Source of the DNA: Actinomycetota bacterium
GTDB lineage: Bacteria > Actinomycetota > CADDZG01 > WHSQ01
DNA: 39,032 bases
Assembly: GCA_013694625.1 (NCBI GenBank)
Contig: JACDCD010000105.1
Span: forward strand, 1 to 39,032
Reading direction: 5' to 3'
In this document: one piece after another, positions 26,207-33,989 of the stretch
Position numbering within the stretch: the stretch's first letter is position 1
Layout of the letters: each line of letters begins with the position of its first letter
The notes under the pieces: model-generated
Told to the model about the DNA's origin: nothing
The model's database searches: none
The model's input: the letters and a program-made list of their open reading frames with translations, nothing else
Program-made: the position numbers and the translations under genes

Positions 26207-26370
26207 GATGACCTCCTTTTCATAACCGGCACAGCGCCGGTAGAAGGTCACCATCTCAATGCAACGCGGCGGTCCTTGTAGTGACCGGTTTCACGTCCAG
26301 CCGAGATGCATACATACCTTGGAGTTTGCCGAAAGCCATACTGGAGCTCTGCCTCTGGATGTTCGGAGCC

Positions 26371-26886
26371 TCAGGTTCTTAGCTCGATCACGTCACCTTC
26401 GGAGACTCCCCATTCCACAAATGCCCCTTGGTTCACTTCTACTGCGCTCGTGTAGGTGACGTTCGGGTAATACACCTTGCACGGTTCCTGCTTGCACGGG
26501 TCCATATCGAGAATACGAAGTACCGTGCCCTGCGAATCGAGGAATGCGATGGAGAGAGGGATCAACGTGTTCTTCATGTAGAACCCACCCGTGCTCTTTG
26601 TCTCGAACAAGAAAACCATGCCGCTCTTTTCCGCCAACGATCTTCGGTGCATGAGCCCGAAAGCGCGCTGTGCGGGTGACTCTGCAATCTCGAGATCGAG
26701 CCGTATCGCCCGTTCGCCTGTTCGGATCACTCCGGTCCCGGTCGAGAAATCGGGAGGTCGCCCCAACGACCTCTTGCGTGACTTCTCTTCGAACCCCGAA
26801 GGTTGACCGCCGCATGCCGTCCCCATGAACAGCATGACTGCCATCCCCAGGCGCAACCATCGCAGAAGGTCGGTACGCATCCTCAT
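26371..26886 (-). CDS. DUF192-domain lipoprotein within tad cluster
   Basis: The 171-residue protein begins with a signal peptide and a lipobox-like GTAC25, suggesting a lipid-anchored protein outside the membrane. Residues about 57-170 match the DUF192 family (RAFGLMHRRSL, GMVFLFE, FYMKNTLIPLSIAFLD, and a closing WGVSEGDVIEL). A small two-cysteine insertion, DMDPCKQEPCKVY, sits in the middle. It starts 21 bp after tadBC and lies before flp, in the same orientation. The function of DUF192 is not established. Its position suggests that it serves the pilus or is simply carried along. Confidence 0.88.
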   Translation of the reverse strand: MRMRTDLLRWLRLGMAVMLFMGTACGGQPSGFEEKSRKRSLGRPPDFSTGTGVIRTGERAIRLDLEIAESPAQRAFGLMHRRSLAEKSGMVFLFETKSTGGFYMKNTLIPLSIAFLDSQGTVLRILDMDPCKQEPCKVYYPNVTYTSAVEVNQGAFVEWGVSEGDVIELRT

Positions 26887-26907
26887 GTCACAAGCTTGTC
26901 ACCGGGA

Positions 26908-27897
26908 TCACGTCAACGTGAGCGTCCGCAGAAAGGGACCCAGGCCCAAGAGCAGGTAGGAGGGCAAGACGCACGTCACGAGCGGGATGACCATTAGCAC
27001 GGGGGCGCGCCTCGTAGCCGCTTCGAACCTGCGGGCCTGCTCCTCGCGCCGGCGAGTAGCGAACGCCCGCAGGGCCACCGAAACGGGAAGCCCGAACTTC
27101 TGGCACATGCGGAGAATCGCGGCCAGCTCTCTGAGCCCGGCGTCGTCGAGCCGGCCGAGAGCCTCCGGCCAGGGAAGGCCGAGGGCAACTAGACGGGTCG
27201 CACGTTGCATGGGAGCGGCGACGCTTTCAGGGGCCTGTCGGCCCGCGATTCGGAGCGCAGCCTGCAAGCTCGTGCCGCCCACGAGCACCGCTGCAGCGAC
27301 GTCGGCCACCGCCGCTGCCCCGTCGTCGGGAGGAGGCAGTGGCATGAGCGCTGACACCCACCTCAATCCCCCGAACGCCAGCGCAACACCGAGTCCCAAG
27401 AGTACAAGCCCGGGGCCATCGAACACCGCAACCTTGGCGAGCGGCATGAGGGGGACAAATGCCAGCGGGAGCCCCGCCACCAGGCGTCCCGACAAGAGGG
27501 CTCCACTTCCCGCGGCGCGTCCTGCCTCGGCAAGTGCAGCTCGGTTCTGGATGCTGGACGCGATGCCTTCGAGCATGCTGGGGGCGTCGCCCCCAGACTC
27601 AGAGACTACGACGAGGACAGCGCTCAATGCCTCGGTATCCCGGCCGAAAAACGGTTGCAGAGGACCCAGGGCTGCATCGTTGGCGGCGCCAAGTCTAATT
27701 CGGCGCGCCATCCCCATCAATGGGTCACGCAGATCCGGCGGGGCGTGCTCGTGCCAGTTGAGCAGAGCCGATCGTAAGGGCAAGCCGCTGCGAAGCAGTG
27801 CAGCCAATCCCCGTACTGCTTCGGCGCGCACACCTGCGCTTACTTCGTCGTTAGCTCTCCGGCACAGCATCCGCCCGAGTGACGGCTTCAGTTGCAT
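26908..27897 (-). CDS. Fused TadB/TadC-like pilus inner-membrane platform protein
   Basis: The 329-residue protein seems to carry two T2SSF-like units in one chain. The N-terminal part has RGLAALLRSGLPLRSALL and VVVSESGGDAPSMLEGI. The C-terminal part has VAAAVLVGGTSLQAALRIAG, LGLPWPEALGRL and RMCQKFGLPVSVAL, then a final membrane pair. Helices lie near about 145-190 and 300-322. Most actinobacterial clusters have separate tadB and tadC genes (Rv3658c, Rv3657c); here only this gene lies between cpaF and flp. It starts inside the cpaF end, overlapping by 10 bp. It would form the membrane platform for pilus assembly. Confidence 0.8.
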   Translation of the reverse strand: MQLKPSLGRMLCRRANDEVSAGVRAEAVRGLAALLRSGLPLRSALLNWHEHAPPDLRDPLMGMARRIRLGAANDAALGPLQPFFGRDTEALSAVLVVVSESGGDAPSMLEGIASSIQNRAALAEAGRAAGSGALLSGRLVAGLPLAFVPLMPLAKVAVFDGPGLVLLGLGVALAFGGLRWVSALMPLPPPDDGAAAVADVAAAVLVGGTSLQAALRIAGRQAPESVAAPMQRATRLVALGLPWPEALGRLDDAGLRELAAILRMCQKFGLPVSVALRAFATRRREEQARRFEAATRRAPVLMVIPLVTCVLPSYLLLGLGPFLRTLTLT

Positions 27898-28931
27898 GGC
27901 ACCGTGAGTACCTCGGCAATGTACCGCTTCCCGGCACTCCGTTCGAGGTGGACGATGAGACCGAAAGCGTCGGTTACCTGACGTCGCAGAGATGTCTCGG
28001 AAGCTCCTGGAGAGGCCTGCAGCGCAAGCGTCGCCATGCGCTCGATTGCATCGGCCGCCGAACGCGCGTGCAGAGTGACCAATGACCCCTCATGTCCCGT
28101 CGACATCGCAGCCAGCGCCGCGACTGCCTCCGAACCCCGGACCTCTCCCACCACTATTCGGTCGGGGCGCATCCGCAATGCCGCCCGGACAAGCGTTGGC
28201 AAGGTCACTTCGCCCTTTCCCTCGAGGTTCACGGTGCGCGCCACCAATGACACGGCCTGGGCACATGATGGAACGAGCTCAGGGGTCTCCTCGATGACTA
28301 CGACTCGCTCCGTAGGTCCGATATGTGCGAGCAGAGCATTGAGCAGCGTCGTCTTTCCCGTCCCGGTTCCACCGCTGATTGCAATGGTGGTGTGGTCCCG
28401 AACCGCGCCGGCAAGCCGCCGGGAACATTCCTCATTCAGCATATGGCGTCGAACGAGATCCTCCATCGAAAAAGGCGCCACGGGAAATCTCCTGATGGTC
28501 ACAAGAGGACCTCCCGGCGCCAGCGGGGGGAGAACCACATGAACCCGCGACCCGTCCGCCAGCCGAGCATCGGCAATAGGTTGTGACGCGTCCGCGCGTC
28601 CACCGGCGCGTGCGAGAAGACGCTCGATGAACGCGCTGAGATGCTCGGCACTCTCCCAACTCACATCGGTCAGTTGCAGCTTCCCCTTTCTCTCAGCCCA
28701 GACGTAGAACGGCCCGTTTACGAGCACATCCGTGACTTCGTCGTCGCGCATCAACTCAGAGAGGGGGCCGTAACCGTCGATCGCATCTGACAACTGGGCA
28801 ACGACCTGCGCGACCTCCTCTGGAGATGTTCGGCCGGCAACAAGGCTTCGCAGAGCGAGACGACGCTGTCCCGCATCAAGTTCGGCGAGTCCTTCATTGG
28901 CGAGAACGAGATCCAACAGCGGTTGATTCAT
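27888..28931 (-). CDS. cpaF: TadA/CpaF-type pilus assembly ATPase
   Basis: The start is taken at ATG 28931, which overlaps the cpaE stop by 4 bp, giving 347 residues. The N-terminal domain is small and helical (IDGYGPLSELMRDDEVTDVLVNG). The RecA-like core contains the P-loop GGTGTGKT (187-194), an Asp box at VVVIEETPEL, Walker B in RIVVGEVRG, and the His box GHEGSLVTLHA. It powers pilus assembly from the cytoplasmic side. The position matches Rv3659c. Confidence 0.94.
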   Translation of the reverse strand: MNQPLLDLVLANEGLAELDAGQRRLALRSLVAGRTSPEEVAQVVAQLSDAIDGYGPLSELMRDDEVTDVLVNGPFYVWAERKGKLQLTDVSWESAEHLSAFIERLLARAGGRADASQPIADARLADGSRVHVVLPPLAPGGPLVTIRRFPVAPFSMEDLVRRHMLNEECSRRLAGAVRDHTTIAISGGTGTGKTTLLNALLAHIGPTERVVVIEETPELVPSCAQAVSLVARTVNLEGKGEVTLPTLVRAALRMRPDRIVVGEVRGSEAVAALAAMSTGHEGSLVTLHARSAADAIERMATLALQASPGASETSLRRQVTDAFGLIVHLERSAGKRYIAEVLTVPCN

Positions 28932-29824
28932 GAGCTCTCGAGAGTGCGCCACAGACGATGGATGCCGTGCTCCCAGCGCGACCAGTGCGCCGCTAGTAGC
29001 CGGTCGTCATCCTCAGCATCACGCAATCTCCGGTCACAGGGCAACTCGAGGGCGACCTTGCGTCCGATGATGCCCTCGATCTCCGCCTTGGACATCTCAC
29101 CACCCGGTCCGATTCGATTCGTGACGATTGCGACGCGCCCACACGTCAGCCTGTCGAGGACTATCCGTGCGCGGCGCGCCGAGGACGCGCTTGGAGCGAG
29201 CACCAGGACGACTGAGTCGGCGGCCCTCAGCAAGTCCGGCGCCCCCAAGGCCCGGCCCACATCAAGGATGATGCGGGCGAAATGAGCGTTTGCCGCCTCG
29301 AGCAGCGCGGGCACGTCGGGCGGCCCGGTCTCTCCTGGACTGGCGAGAACGCGAAACCCCCCCGAGACGGGCAAGGCAGCTTGCAGCAACGACGTCCCGG
29401 ATCTCCCCGCGTCCGCCCACGTCAGGGCGTCCTCCGGCAGTCCGAGGCGGTATCCGGCTCCCCACTCGAGGTCGAAATCCACAAGACAGGTCGGCGCCGA
29501 CCGGGCGGACGCACGCGCAAGGTGAAGGGCGACGCTGGTGACCCCAATCCCGCCGCCAGGGCTCGACACGGCAACGATGCGAGCCTCCCGGGCCCGGCCG
29601 GCCACTCTCATGACATCGTCCAGGACATGGCCCGGCCGGGCAGGGTCGAAGACGACGTCCGCCTCCACATCCATGTCGGCGCCGGCCACCACAATATCCG
29701 CATCCGCCGGTGGCGCATTGTGAAGGGCGACCGTCCAGTTCGACGGCGCCGAGTCGAACGCACGCGCCGCCTGGAGCCTGACGGTGCTGTCCCGGCTCAC
29801 GACCGCCACGTTCAATGCCTTCAC
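28928..29824 (-). CDS. cpaE: CpaE/Ssd-like MinD-type ATPase-fold protein
   Basis: The 298-residue protein has an N-terminal receiver-like segment (about 1-75) and a ParA/MinD-like domain. The nucleotide loop at 87-97 reads SSPGGGIGVTS, lacking the usual lysines of the deviant Walker A, as is common in CpaE proteins. VDFDLEWG and IILDVGRALG correspond to the A' and B motifs. It is the first gene of the tad cluster, in the position of Rv3660c (Ssd), and probably positions the pilus machine. The start is GTG 29824; no strong ribosome binding site is visible. Confidence 0.85.
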   Translation of the reverse strand: MKALNVAVVSRDSTVRLQAARAFDSAPSNWTVALHNAPPADADIVVAGADMDVEADVVFDPARPGHVLDDVMRVAGRAREARIVAVSSPGGGIGVTSVALHLARASARSAPTCLVDFDLEWGAGYRLGLPEDALTWADAGRSGTSLLQAALPVSGGFRVLASPGETGPPDVPALLEAANAHFARIILDVGRALGAPDLLRAADSVVLVLAPSASSARRARIVLDRLTCGRVAIVTNRIGPGGEMSKAEIEGIIGRKVALELPCDRRLRDAEDDDRLLAAHWSRWEHGIHRLWRTLESS

Positions 29825-29923
29825 ATCGCCAGTTTCACCCGATCGCCATCTCTTCGGCAGTGGGACGAGTCACAACCTGTCCCCGCTGGACTTGGGTGCT
29901 TGAACTGAGCAGACAGAGCCGGG

Positions 29924-29947
29924 TGGTGTCCCCAGATCGGGACACCA
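29924..29947. promoter_or_regulatory. Perfect palindrome, possible operator upstream of tad cluster
   Basis: TGGTGTCCC (29924-29932) and GGGACACCA (29939-29947) are exact reverse complements around a 6-nt loop. It lies about 100 bp before the cpaE start, where a dimeric regulator could bind; a leader hairpin is the alternative. No regulator gene is adjacent. Confidence 0.4.
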
Positions 29948-30044
29948 GGGCAGGGGTCAGGGGGACGACTCCACCCATTTAAAGGAAGGAAGTCTTTTTG
30001 AGACTCCGCTCAAGTCGGGTGCCTGCCGCGACGAAGGTTCTGTG

Positions 30045-30116
30045 GGATAAGAAAGAAAACAAAGCCCAGAGCCCTCTTCGCTTGTCCGCCCCAACCCCCC
30101 CGGCGAAGGGGGCTCT
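30045..30116 (-). terminator. Intrinsic terminator for the sigma/ogt/EamA operon
   Basis: On the minus strand the 14-nt arms at 30116-30103 and 30081-30068 pair with one mismatch. They are followed by a T-rich run (TTTGTTTTCTTTCTT, about 30059-30045). It begins about 25 bp past the stop of the EamA gene. The other strand has only a weak CT-rich tail, so activity toward the tad side is predicted. Confidence 0.75.
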
Positions 30117-30140
30117 TCCTCTTCTCAAACTTCCCCTAGC

Positions 30141-31091
30141 TCAGGCCGCCTTGCGCCGGCCTGCATGATTCGGCGACTCGGCGCGCCGACCCGCTTTCTG
30201 CTCGCGCACGGTTACGGCGACGGAGGCCACGACCAGAGCCGCGCCGACAAGGGCCGTCCCGGACATCACTTCATCGAGAATTATCCATCCCAGGAACGTC
30301 GCCACCACCGGGTTCACGTACGCATAGGTGGATACCTTCGAAATTGGTGCGGCCTGCAGGAGCCAGACATAAGCCGAGAACGCCACTAGAGAACCGAAAA
30401 CCACGAGGTAGACGAAGGCAATTACCGATGCGGTGGAAAAAGCCCCCACGTCTATGCGGGTGGGCTCTCCGGCCAGCACCCCCGCAACAAGCATTACCAT
30501 CCCGCCGCACATCATCTGAACTGCAGTCGACACAAAGGAGTTGCGAGGGAGCACCAAGCGGGGAGAGAGGAAGGTGCCGGCCGCCCAGGACACCGAGGCA
30601 ATCACGATGAGCGTGAAGCCGAAGGGGCTGCCACCCGAGGGCATCTCCCCGGGGAGCAACAGTATGGCAACCCCCGTGAAACCCACAGCAACGCCTGCAA
30701 GGGCAGCACCAGATACATGATCACCAGCGGCCTTACGCATGATCACGACCCAAAGAGGAACAGACGAGATGACGAGTGCAGCGATTCCCGATGGAACGGT
30801 CTGCTCGGCGACGAAGACCAAACCATTGGCGCCGACGAGCGCGGTGCCGACCCCGGCCGCATACGCAACTTCGCGCACGGTAACCCGAACGTGTGCAGCC
30901 CCGTGCCGCAGCGCGAGATATCCATACAGCGCCAGTCCTGCTCCTACGAACCTGACACCGGACGCCAACAGCGGAGGGATGGTGTCAACCGAGATCCGGA
31001 TCGCCAGGTAGGTCGAGCCCCAGACGAGGTAGACGATCCAAAGGGCACCCCATATCTTCCACCCCGCCGGCACCCGGGCAGCCGGGGTCAT
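30141..31091 (-). CDS. EamA/DMT-superfamily permease (RhaT/PagO type)
   Basis: The start is ATG 31091, overlapping the ogt stop by 4 bp; the open frame upstream is not coding. The 316-residue protein has ten predicted helices in two EamA repeats, opening WIVYLVWGSTYLAIRISVDTIPPL and closing YAYVNPVVATFLGWIILDE, as in 10-TMS drug/metabolite exporters. A basic tail follows. The substrate is unknown. It is the last gene of the ECF sigma / ogt operon and ends before a clear terminator. Confidence 0.88.
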   Translation of the reverse strand: MTPAARVPAGWKIWGALWIVYLVWGSTYLAIRISVDTIPPLLASGVRFVGAGLALYGYLALRHGAAHVRVTVREVAYAAGVGTALVGANGLVFVAEQTVPSGIAALVISSVPLWVVIMRKAAGDHVSGAALAGVAVGFTGVAILLLPGEMPSGGSPFGFTLIVIASVSWAAGTFLSPRLVLPRNSFVSTAVQMMCGGMVMLVAGVLAGEPTRIDVGAFSTASVIAFVYLVVFGSLVAFSAYVWLLQAAPISKVSTYAYVNPVVATFLGWIILDEVMSGTALVGAALVVASVAVTVREQKAGRRAESPNHAGRRKAA

Positions 31092-31660
31092 GATTTTGGT
31101 AGAGCACCTTCGAGCTCGAGCAGGAACTGCTTTCTCCAGGAACCGCCGCCGTAACCACCTACGATGCCCGTGCTCGGCAGCACACGATGGCACGGTACGA
31201 CTATGGGCACGGGGTTGCGTCCCAGTGCAGTGCCGGCAGCCCGGGCTGCGCCCGGGTGGCCGCACTCCTGCGCAAGCAGGCCGTAGCTCGTCACTCGCCC
31301 GCGTGCGACGAGACTCACCTTCTCGAGGACGCGGCGCCCGAACTCCGAAGTGACCAGGCTCAGGTCGACCGGGATGTCAAGAGAGGACGTGCGGCCTTCA
31401 AGGTAGGAGTTGATGACCGACTGTGTCTTTGCCAGGGCATCCCGTGCCAGCACTATCCGAGGGCTCAACGAGGCCGACAGACGCCCGAGGAGTGCATGCT
31501 GGTTTTCGCCCGGATAAACGATCAGACACACACCTTTGTCGCTCTGAGCCACCAGCAATCGCCCTAGTGGCGTGTCGAACTCCGAATACACGATGTCGGC
31601 GATGCCCTCTTTGACGGCTCTGTTTGCAACCTTCTCCAGAAAACGCGGTTCAAGCTTCAT
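31088..31660 (-). CDS. ogt: Methylated-DNA-[protein]-cysteine S-methyltransferase
   Basis: The start is ATG 31660, with GGAGG five bases upstream, located 4 bp inside the sigma gene end. The 190-residue protein removes alkyl groups from O6-methylguanine by transfer to a cysteine. The active site is IVVPCHRV (Cys157), preceded by SYGLLAQECGHPGAARAAGTALGRNP with the DNA-binding helix, and followed by GYGGGSWRK. The N-terminal about 85 residues form the usual alpha/beta domain. It is a suicide repair protein in the cytoplasm. Coupling to an ECF sigma gene suggests inducible expression. Confidence 0.94.
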   Translation of the reverse strand: MKLEPRFLEKVANRAVKEGIADIVYSEFDTPLGRLLVAQSDKGVCLIVYPGENQHALLGRLSASLSPRIVLARDALAKTQSVINSYLEGRTSSLDIPVDLSLVTSEFGRRVLEKVSLVARGRVTSYGLLAQECGHPGAARAAGTALGRNPVPIVVPCHRVLPSTGIVGGYGGGSWRKQFLLELEGALPKS

Positions 31661-32118
31661 ACCAGCCTCCTTCGTAGTGAGCGGACTGCGGTTGACACTC
31701 TTTGACGAGCCGCTTCGGGCGAGCATCCAAGCCTCGTGCCCATGGATTCGTAGGTCAGATCCTCCACGTATCTAAGCGTGAGAGCCGTTCGAGCCCCCGG
31801 CGGAAGTTGTCCGATCAGGGAGCCGAATTCATCATCCCCGTGGTGCGGGTCAATCGTCTTGACCGGCAGGTTGTCGGTGAGCACCTCAGGCCGGCGCCTG
31901 CGGCGCGCCGAATGGTCCCAAGCAACCGTCGTCGTGACCCGAAAGAGCCACGCGCGCAGATGGTTGCCGTTGCGTAGCTTGGGATAGGAGCGAAGTGCTC
32001 TCAACAAAGCCTCCTGCAGAACATCTTCAGCGTCTTCGCCGGTCAGCCGGCGCGCATACCTCATGAGCTCGTCGCCGTGTTGCTCGACGAGCAGCCAAAA
32101 AGGCGGAAGACTACTCAC
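31657..32118 (-). CDS. ECF-type RNA polymerase sigma factor
   Basis: From GTG 32118 (GGAGGG ten bases upstream) this encodes 153 residues. Region 2 is visible as GDELMRYARRLTGEDAEDVLQEALLRALRSY and LRAWLFRVTTTVAWD. Region 4 is visible as LPPGARTALTLRYVEDLTYESMGTRLGCSPEAARQRVSTAVRSLRR. No extra domain and no anti-sigma gene are adjacent. It overlaps ogt by 4 bp. The divergent membrane-protein gene 85 bp upstream could be its target or its regulator, but neither is shown. Confidence 0.9.
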   Translation of the reverse strand: MSSLPPFWLLVEQHGDELMRYARRLTGEDAEDVLQEALLRALRSYPKLRNGNHLRAWLFRVTTTVAWDHSARRRRRPEVLTDNLPVKTIDPHHGDDEFGSLIGQLPPGARTALTLRYVEDLTYESMGTRLGCSPEAARQRVSTAVRSLRRRLV

Positions 32119-32203
32119 GCGGTTACGTCCCTCCGGGATCGATCGTCCATGGCATGCCCGGTATAACGGCGCCGGGCTCGAAAGTGTGAGGAAACATCGT
32201 TCT

Positions 32204-32845
32204 ATGGTGATCGATATGTTGCTCACATCGAACGGGGCCTACTCCGATCTCGTCAAATGGATGAGGTCCGCGCGCCCCCCTGGTATGAAGCTCTGGCTGC
32301 GAGCCCGGCGTCATCTCGCCTCAAGCTTGATAATCGGGACTGTCGTTCTGGGGTTGATCGGGCTGTTCGACCCCGAATCTTTCGGCGCGCCGCAAAGTGA
32401 CGCCTTTGCCAACGGATGGCCATCCACAGCGTTGGCGGAGCTCCTGATCCTCTGCGCCGTTTTCTTGGCGACGAGATTCCGGCGCATCCGCAAGGCCACA
32501 ATGAGGGCGGCCGAACCCTGGTTTCGCCCCCTGTACGAGAGTCCTGCGTGGCCGGGTGCGTCGGGCGCTCTCGCGGCCTGCTCCGCCGGATCGAGGGCGC
32601 GTTTCGCGCTTGCCTGGGTGTGGGGGCCCATAGCCTTGGTGGTGATCGCCTGTACCTTCTCGTGGTCGACCGCCTACTTCGTGGTCGACGCGATTCTGTC
32701 GGGCGGCCGGATCGGCTGGGGGCAGCCGCTCTATGCACTTGGCTTCGCCCTCCTGAGCTTGGTGACGTGGCGCTACGTCGAGGTGCGCCTGGCCACATGG
32801 CGGCTGGCAACCAGCATCCACCGGGAGGCCACCGAAGGTTACTAA
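32204..32845 (+). CDS. Multi-pass membrane protein of unknown function
   Basis: From ATG 32204 (ATG 32216 also possible) this encodes about 213 residues. Four or five hydrophobic segments can be seen: SLIIGTVVLGLIGLF, ALAELLILCAVFLAT, WVWGPIALVVIACTF and LYALGFALLSLVTW. Basic stretches lie between them. I recognise no family. It is divergent from the ECF sigma gene, so it could be a membrane-bound partner in sensing, which is only positional inference. Confidence 0.6.
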   Translation: MVIDMLLTSNGAYSDLVKWMRSARPPGMKLWLRARRHLASSLIIGTVVLGLIGLFDPESFGAPQSDAFANGWPSTALAELLILCAVFLATRFRRIRKATMRAAEPWFRPLYESPAWPGASGALAACSAGSRARFALAWVWGPIALVVIACTFSWSTAYFVVDAILSGGRIGWGQPLYALGFALLSLVTWRYVEVRLATWRLATSIHREATEGY

Positions 32846-32891
32846 CGCGGCTTCAGGGAAGAGTCGGGCCCGGCCGGCGGACCCAACGCCC

Positions 32892-32932
32892 ACTTGGTGA
32901 GAGATGTGAACCTTGCACAACTCACCCACTCG
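32892..32932. repeat. Nested palindromic repeat, degenerate copy C
   Basis: The arms ACTTGGTGAG (32892-32901) and CTCACCCACT (32921-32930) pair with two mismatches. They enclose TGTGAA (32905-32910) and TGCACA, one base off the inner palindrome of copies A and B. The flank ACTCGGCC is shared with copy B. It lies between convergent genes and extends into the last codons of dgcN, so the element supplies the C-terminal residues there. Confidence 0.6.
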
Positions 32933-33989
32933 GCCGGTTCAGTGCAGTCGCCACCGCGGACCACAGGCGGGGTGCCTCCCCGGCGAGGACATCGCCCGCC
33001 GGCAGGCCGGTGCTGTCTTCCACCGCCTCAAGCGCTTGCCGGGTCCCGTCCCGATCGAGGCCCCCACAATTGACCGCCACACAGGCGACCTTGGCCGGCC
33101 TCAGTGTCGAGGCCATTGCCTCGTAGGTCGTGACCATCTCGGGAAGGCTGGGGAGTTTGGTGTGAGGGGGCTCTTCGATCGCATCGTGCCACGCCTTATG
33201 GCAGAGGACGAGCGCCTCGGGCGCCGAACCGTGCAATAACCCGAGCGTGACCGCCGAGTAGGCGGGATGCCAGAGACCCCCCTGTCCCTCGACGACGAGT
33301 ACCTCGGTCGCCGGATCGGCCTCGGTGACCAAGCGCTCGGCGGCGCCCGCGATGAAGTCCGAGATGACCCGGTCCACCGCTATCCCGCGTCCCGCTATGA
33401 GGATGCCGGTCTGCCCCGTGGCGACGAACTCGGCTCTCAACCCTTCGGCGCGCGCCGCAGCGGCGAGCTCCAGCGAGGCCGTCATCTTGCCCACGGCGCA
33501 ATCGCTGCCGACGGTCAGAACGGTGCGCTGAGGAACCTCGAGAGCCTTGCCCGAGAACAAACCGATGTCCGACGGAGGATCCCGTACGTCCCACAGCTTC
33601 GCGCCGTGCCGCTCGGCCAGAGCGACCAGGCCTGCGTCCCGACGCAGAAACCGGTGGAGCCCGTTGGCAATTTCGAGACCCGCCACTATTGCCTCCTCCA
33701 CCCACGAGCGCCAGTGCTCGGGGATCCACCCACCAGCCGTGGCGACCCCGAGCAGCATCGAGGTCGGGCGGTGCTCCAGTGCCTCGGCGACGGTTCCCAC
33801 AATGGGAGCGTCACGCCGCAATTCGGGCGCTACCGACGCCAGCGAATTGCCCGCATGCTCGCAATCGAGCACGGCCGCAATGCGATCCCGGGAATAGCGA
33901 ATGACTCCATGGGCGGTTTTGGCGTTCCTCGTCAAGAGGTAGCCGTCGGCGAGCACGAGCCACGAGCGAGCGGGTGCGCCCGAGCTCAT
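32922..33989 (-). CDS. DUF1611 family protein, DgcN-like
   Basis: The 355-residue protein belongs to the DUF1611 family, now represented by DgcN, proposed to act on D-glutamate as an N-acetyltransferase. It has a Rossmann-like N-terminal domain (to about 150) and a P-loop domain with VGSDCAVGKMTASLEL (161-170 core), FVATGQTGILIAGRGIAVD and VLVVEGQGGLWHPAYS. It overlaps the dgcA-like gene by 4 bp (33986-33989), the usual dgcA-dgcN pairing. The last codons lie within repeat copy C. Family is clear; substrate is inferred from relatives. Confidence 0.85.
   Translation of the reverse strand: MSSGAPARSWLVLADGYLLTRNAKTAHGVIRYSRDRIAAVLDCEHAGNSLASVAPELRRDAPIVGTVAEALEHRPTSMLLGVATAGGWIPEHWRSWVEEAIVAGLEIANGLHRFLRRDAGLVALAERHGAKLWDVRDPPSDIGLFSGKALEVPQRTVLTVGSDCAVGKMTASLELAAAARAEGLRAEFVATGQTGILIAGRGIAVDRVISDFIAGAAERLVTEADPATEVLVVEGQGGLWHPAYSAVTLGLLHGSAPEALVLCHKAWHDAIEEPPHTKLPSLPEMVTTYEAMASTLRPAKVACVAVNCGGLDRDGTRQALEAVEDSTGLPAGDVLAGEAPRLWSAVATALNRPSG

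Larger units (their letters stand above)
29825..30140. other. 316-bp intergenic region upstream of the tad cluster
   Basis: This is the only gene-free stretch above 300 bp. It should contain the promoter of the minus-strand tad cluster and the terminator of the EamA/ogt/sigma operon. It holds a perfect 9-bp-arm palindrome (29924-29947), a small AGTCT/AGACT inverted repeat near 29991-30005, and the terminator at 30045-30116. I could not identify convincing -35 and -10 boxes or any RNA gene in it. Confidence 0.6.

Noticed and set aside
29534-29566. Missing Walker A lysines in cpaE taken as a sign of a pseudogene
   Set aside because: CpaE proteins in pilus clusters often lack these lysines; the frame is intact and overlaps cpaF normally.
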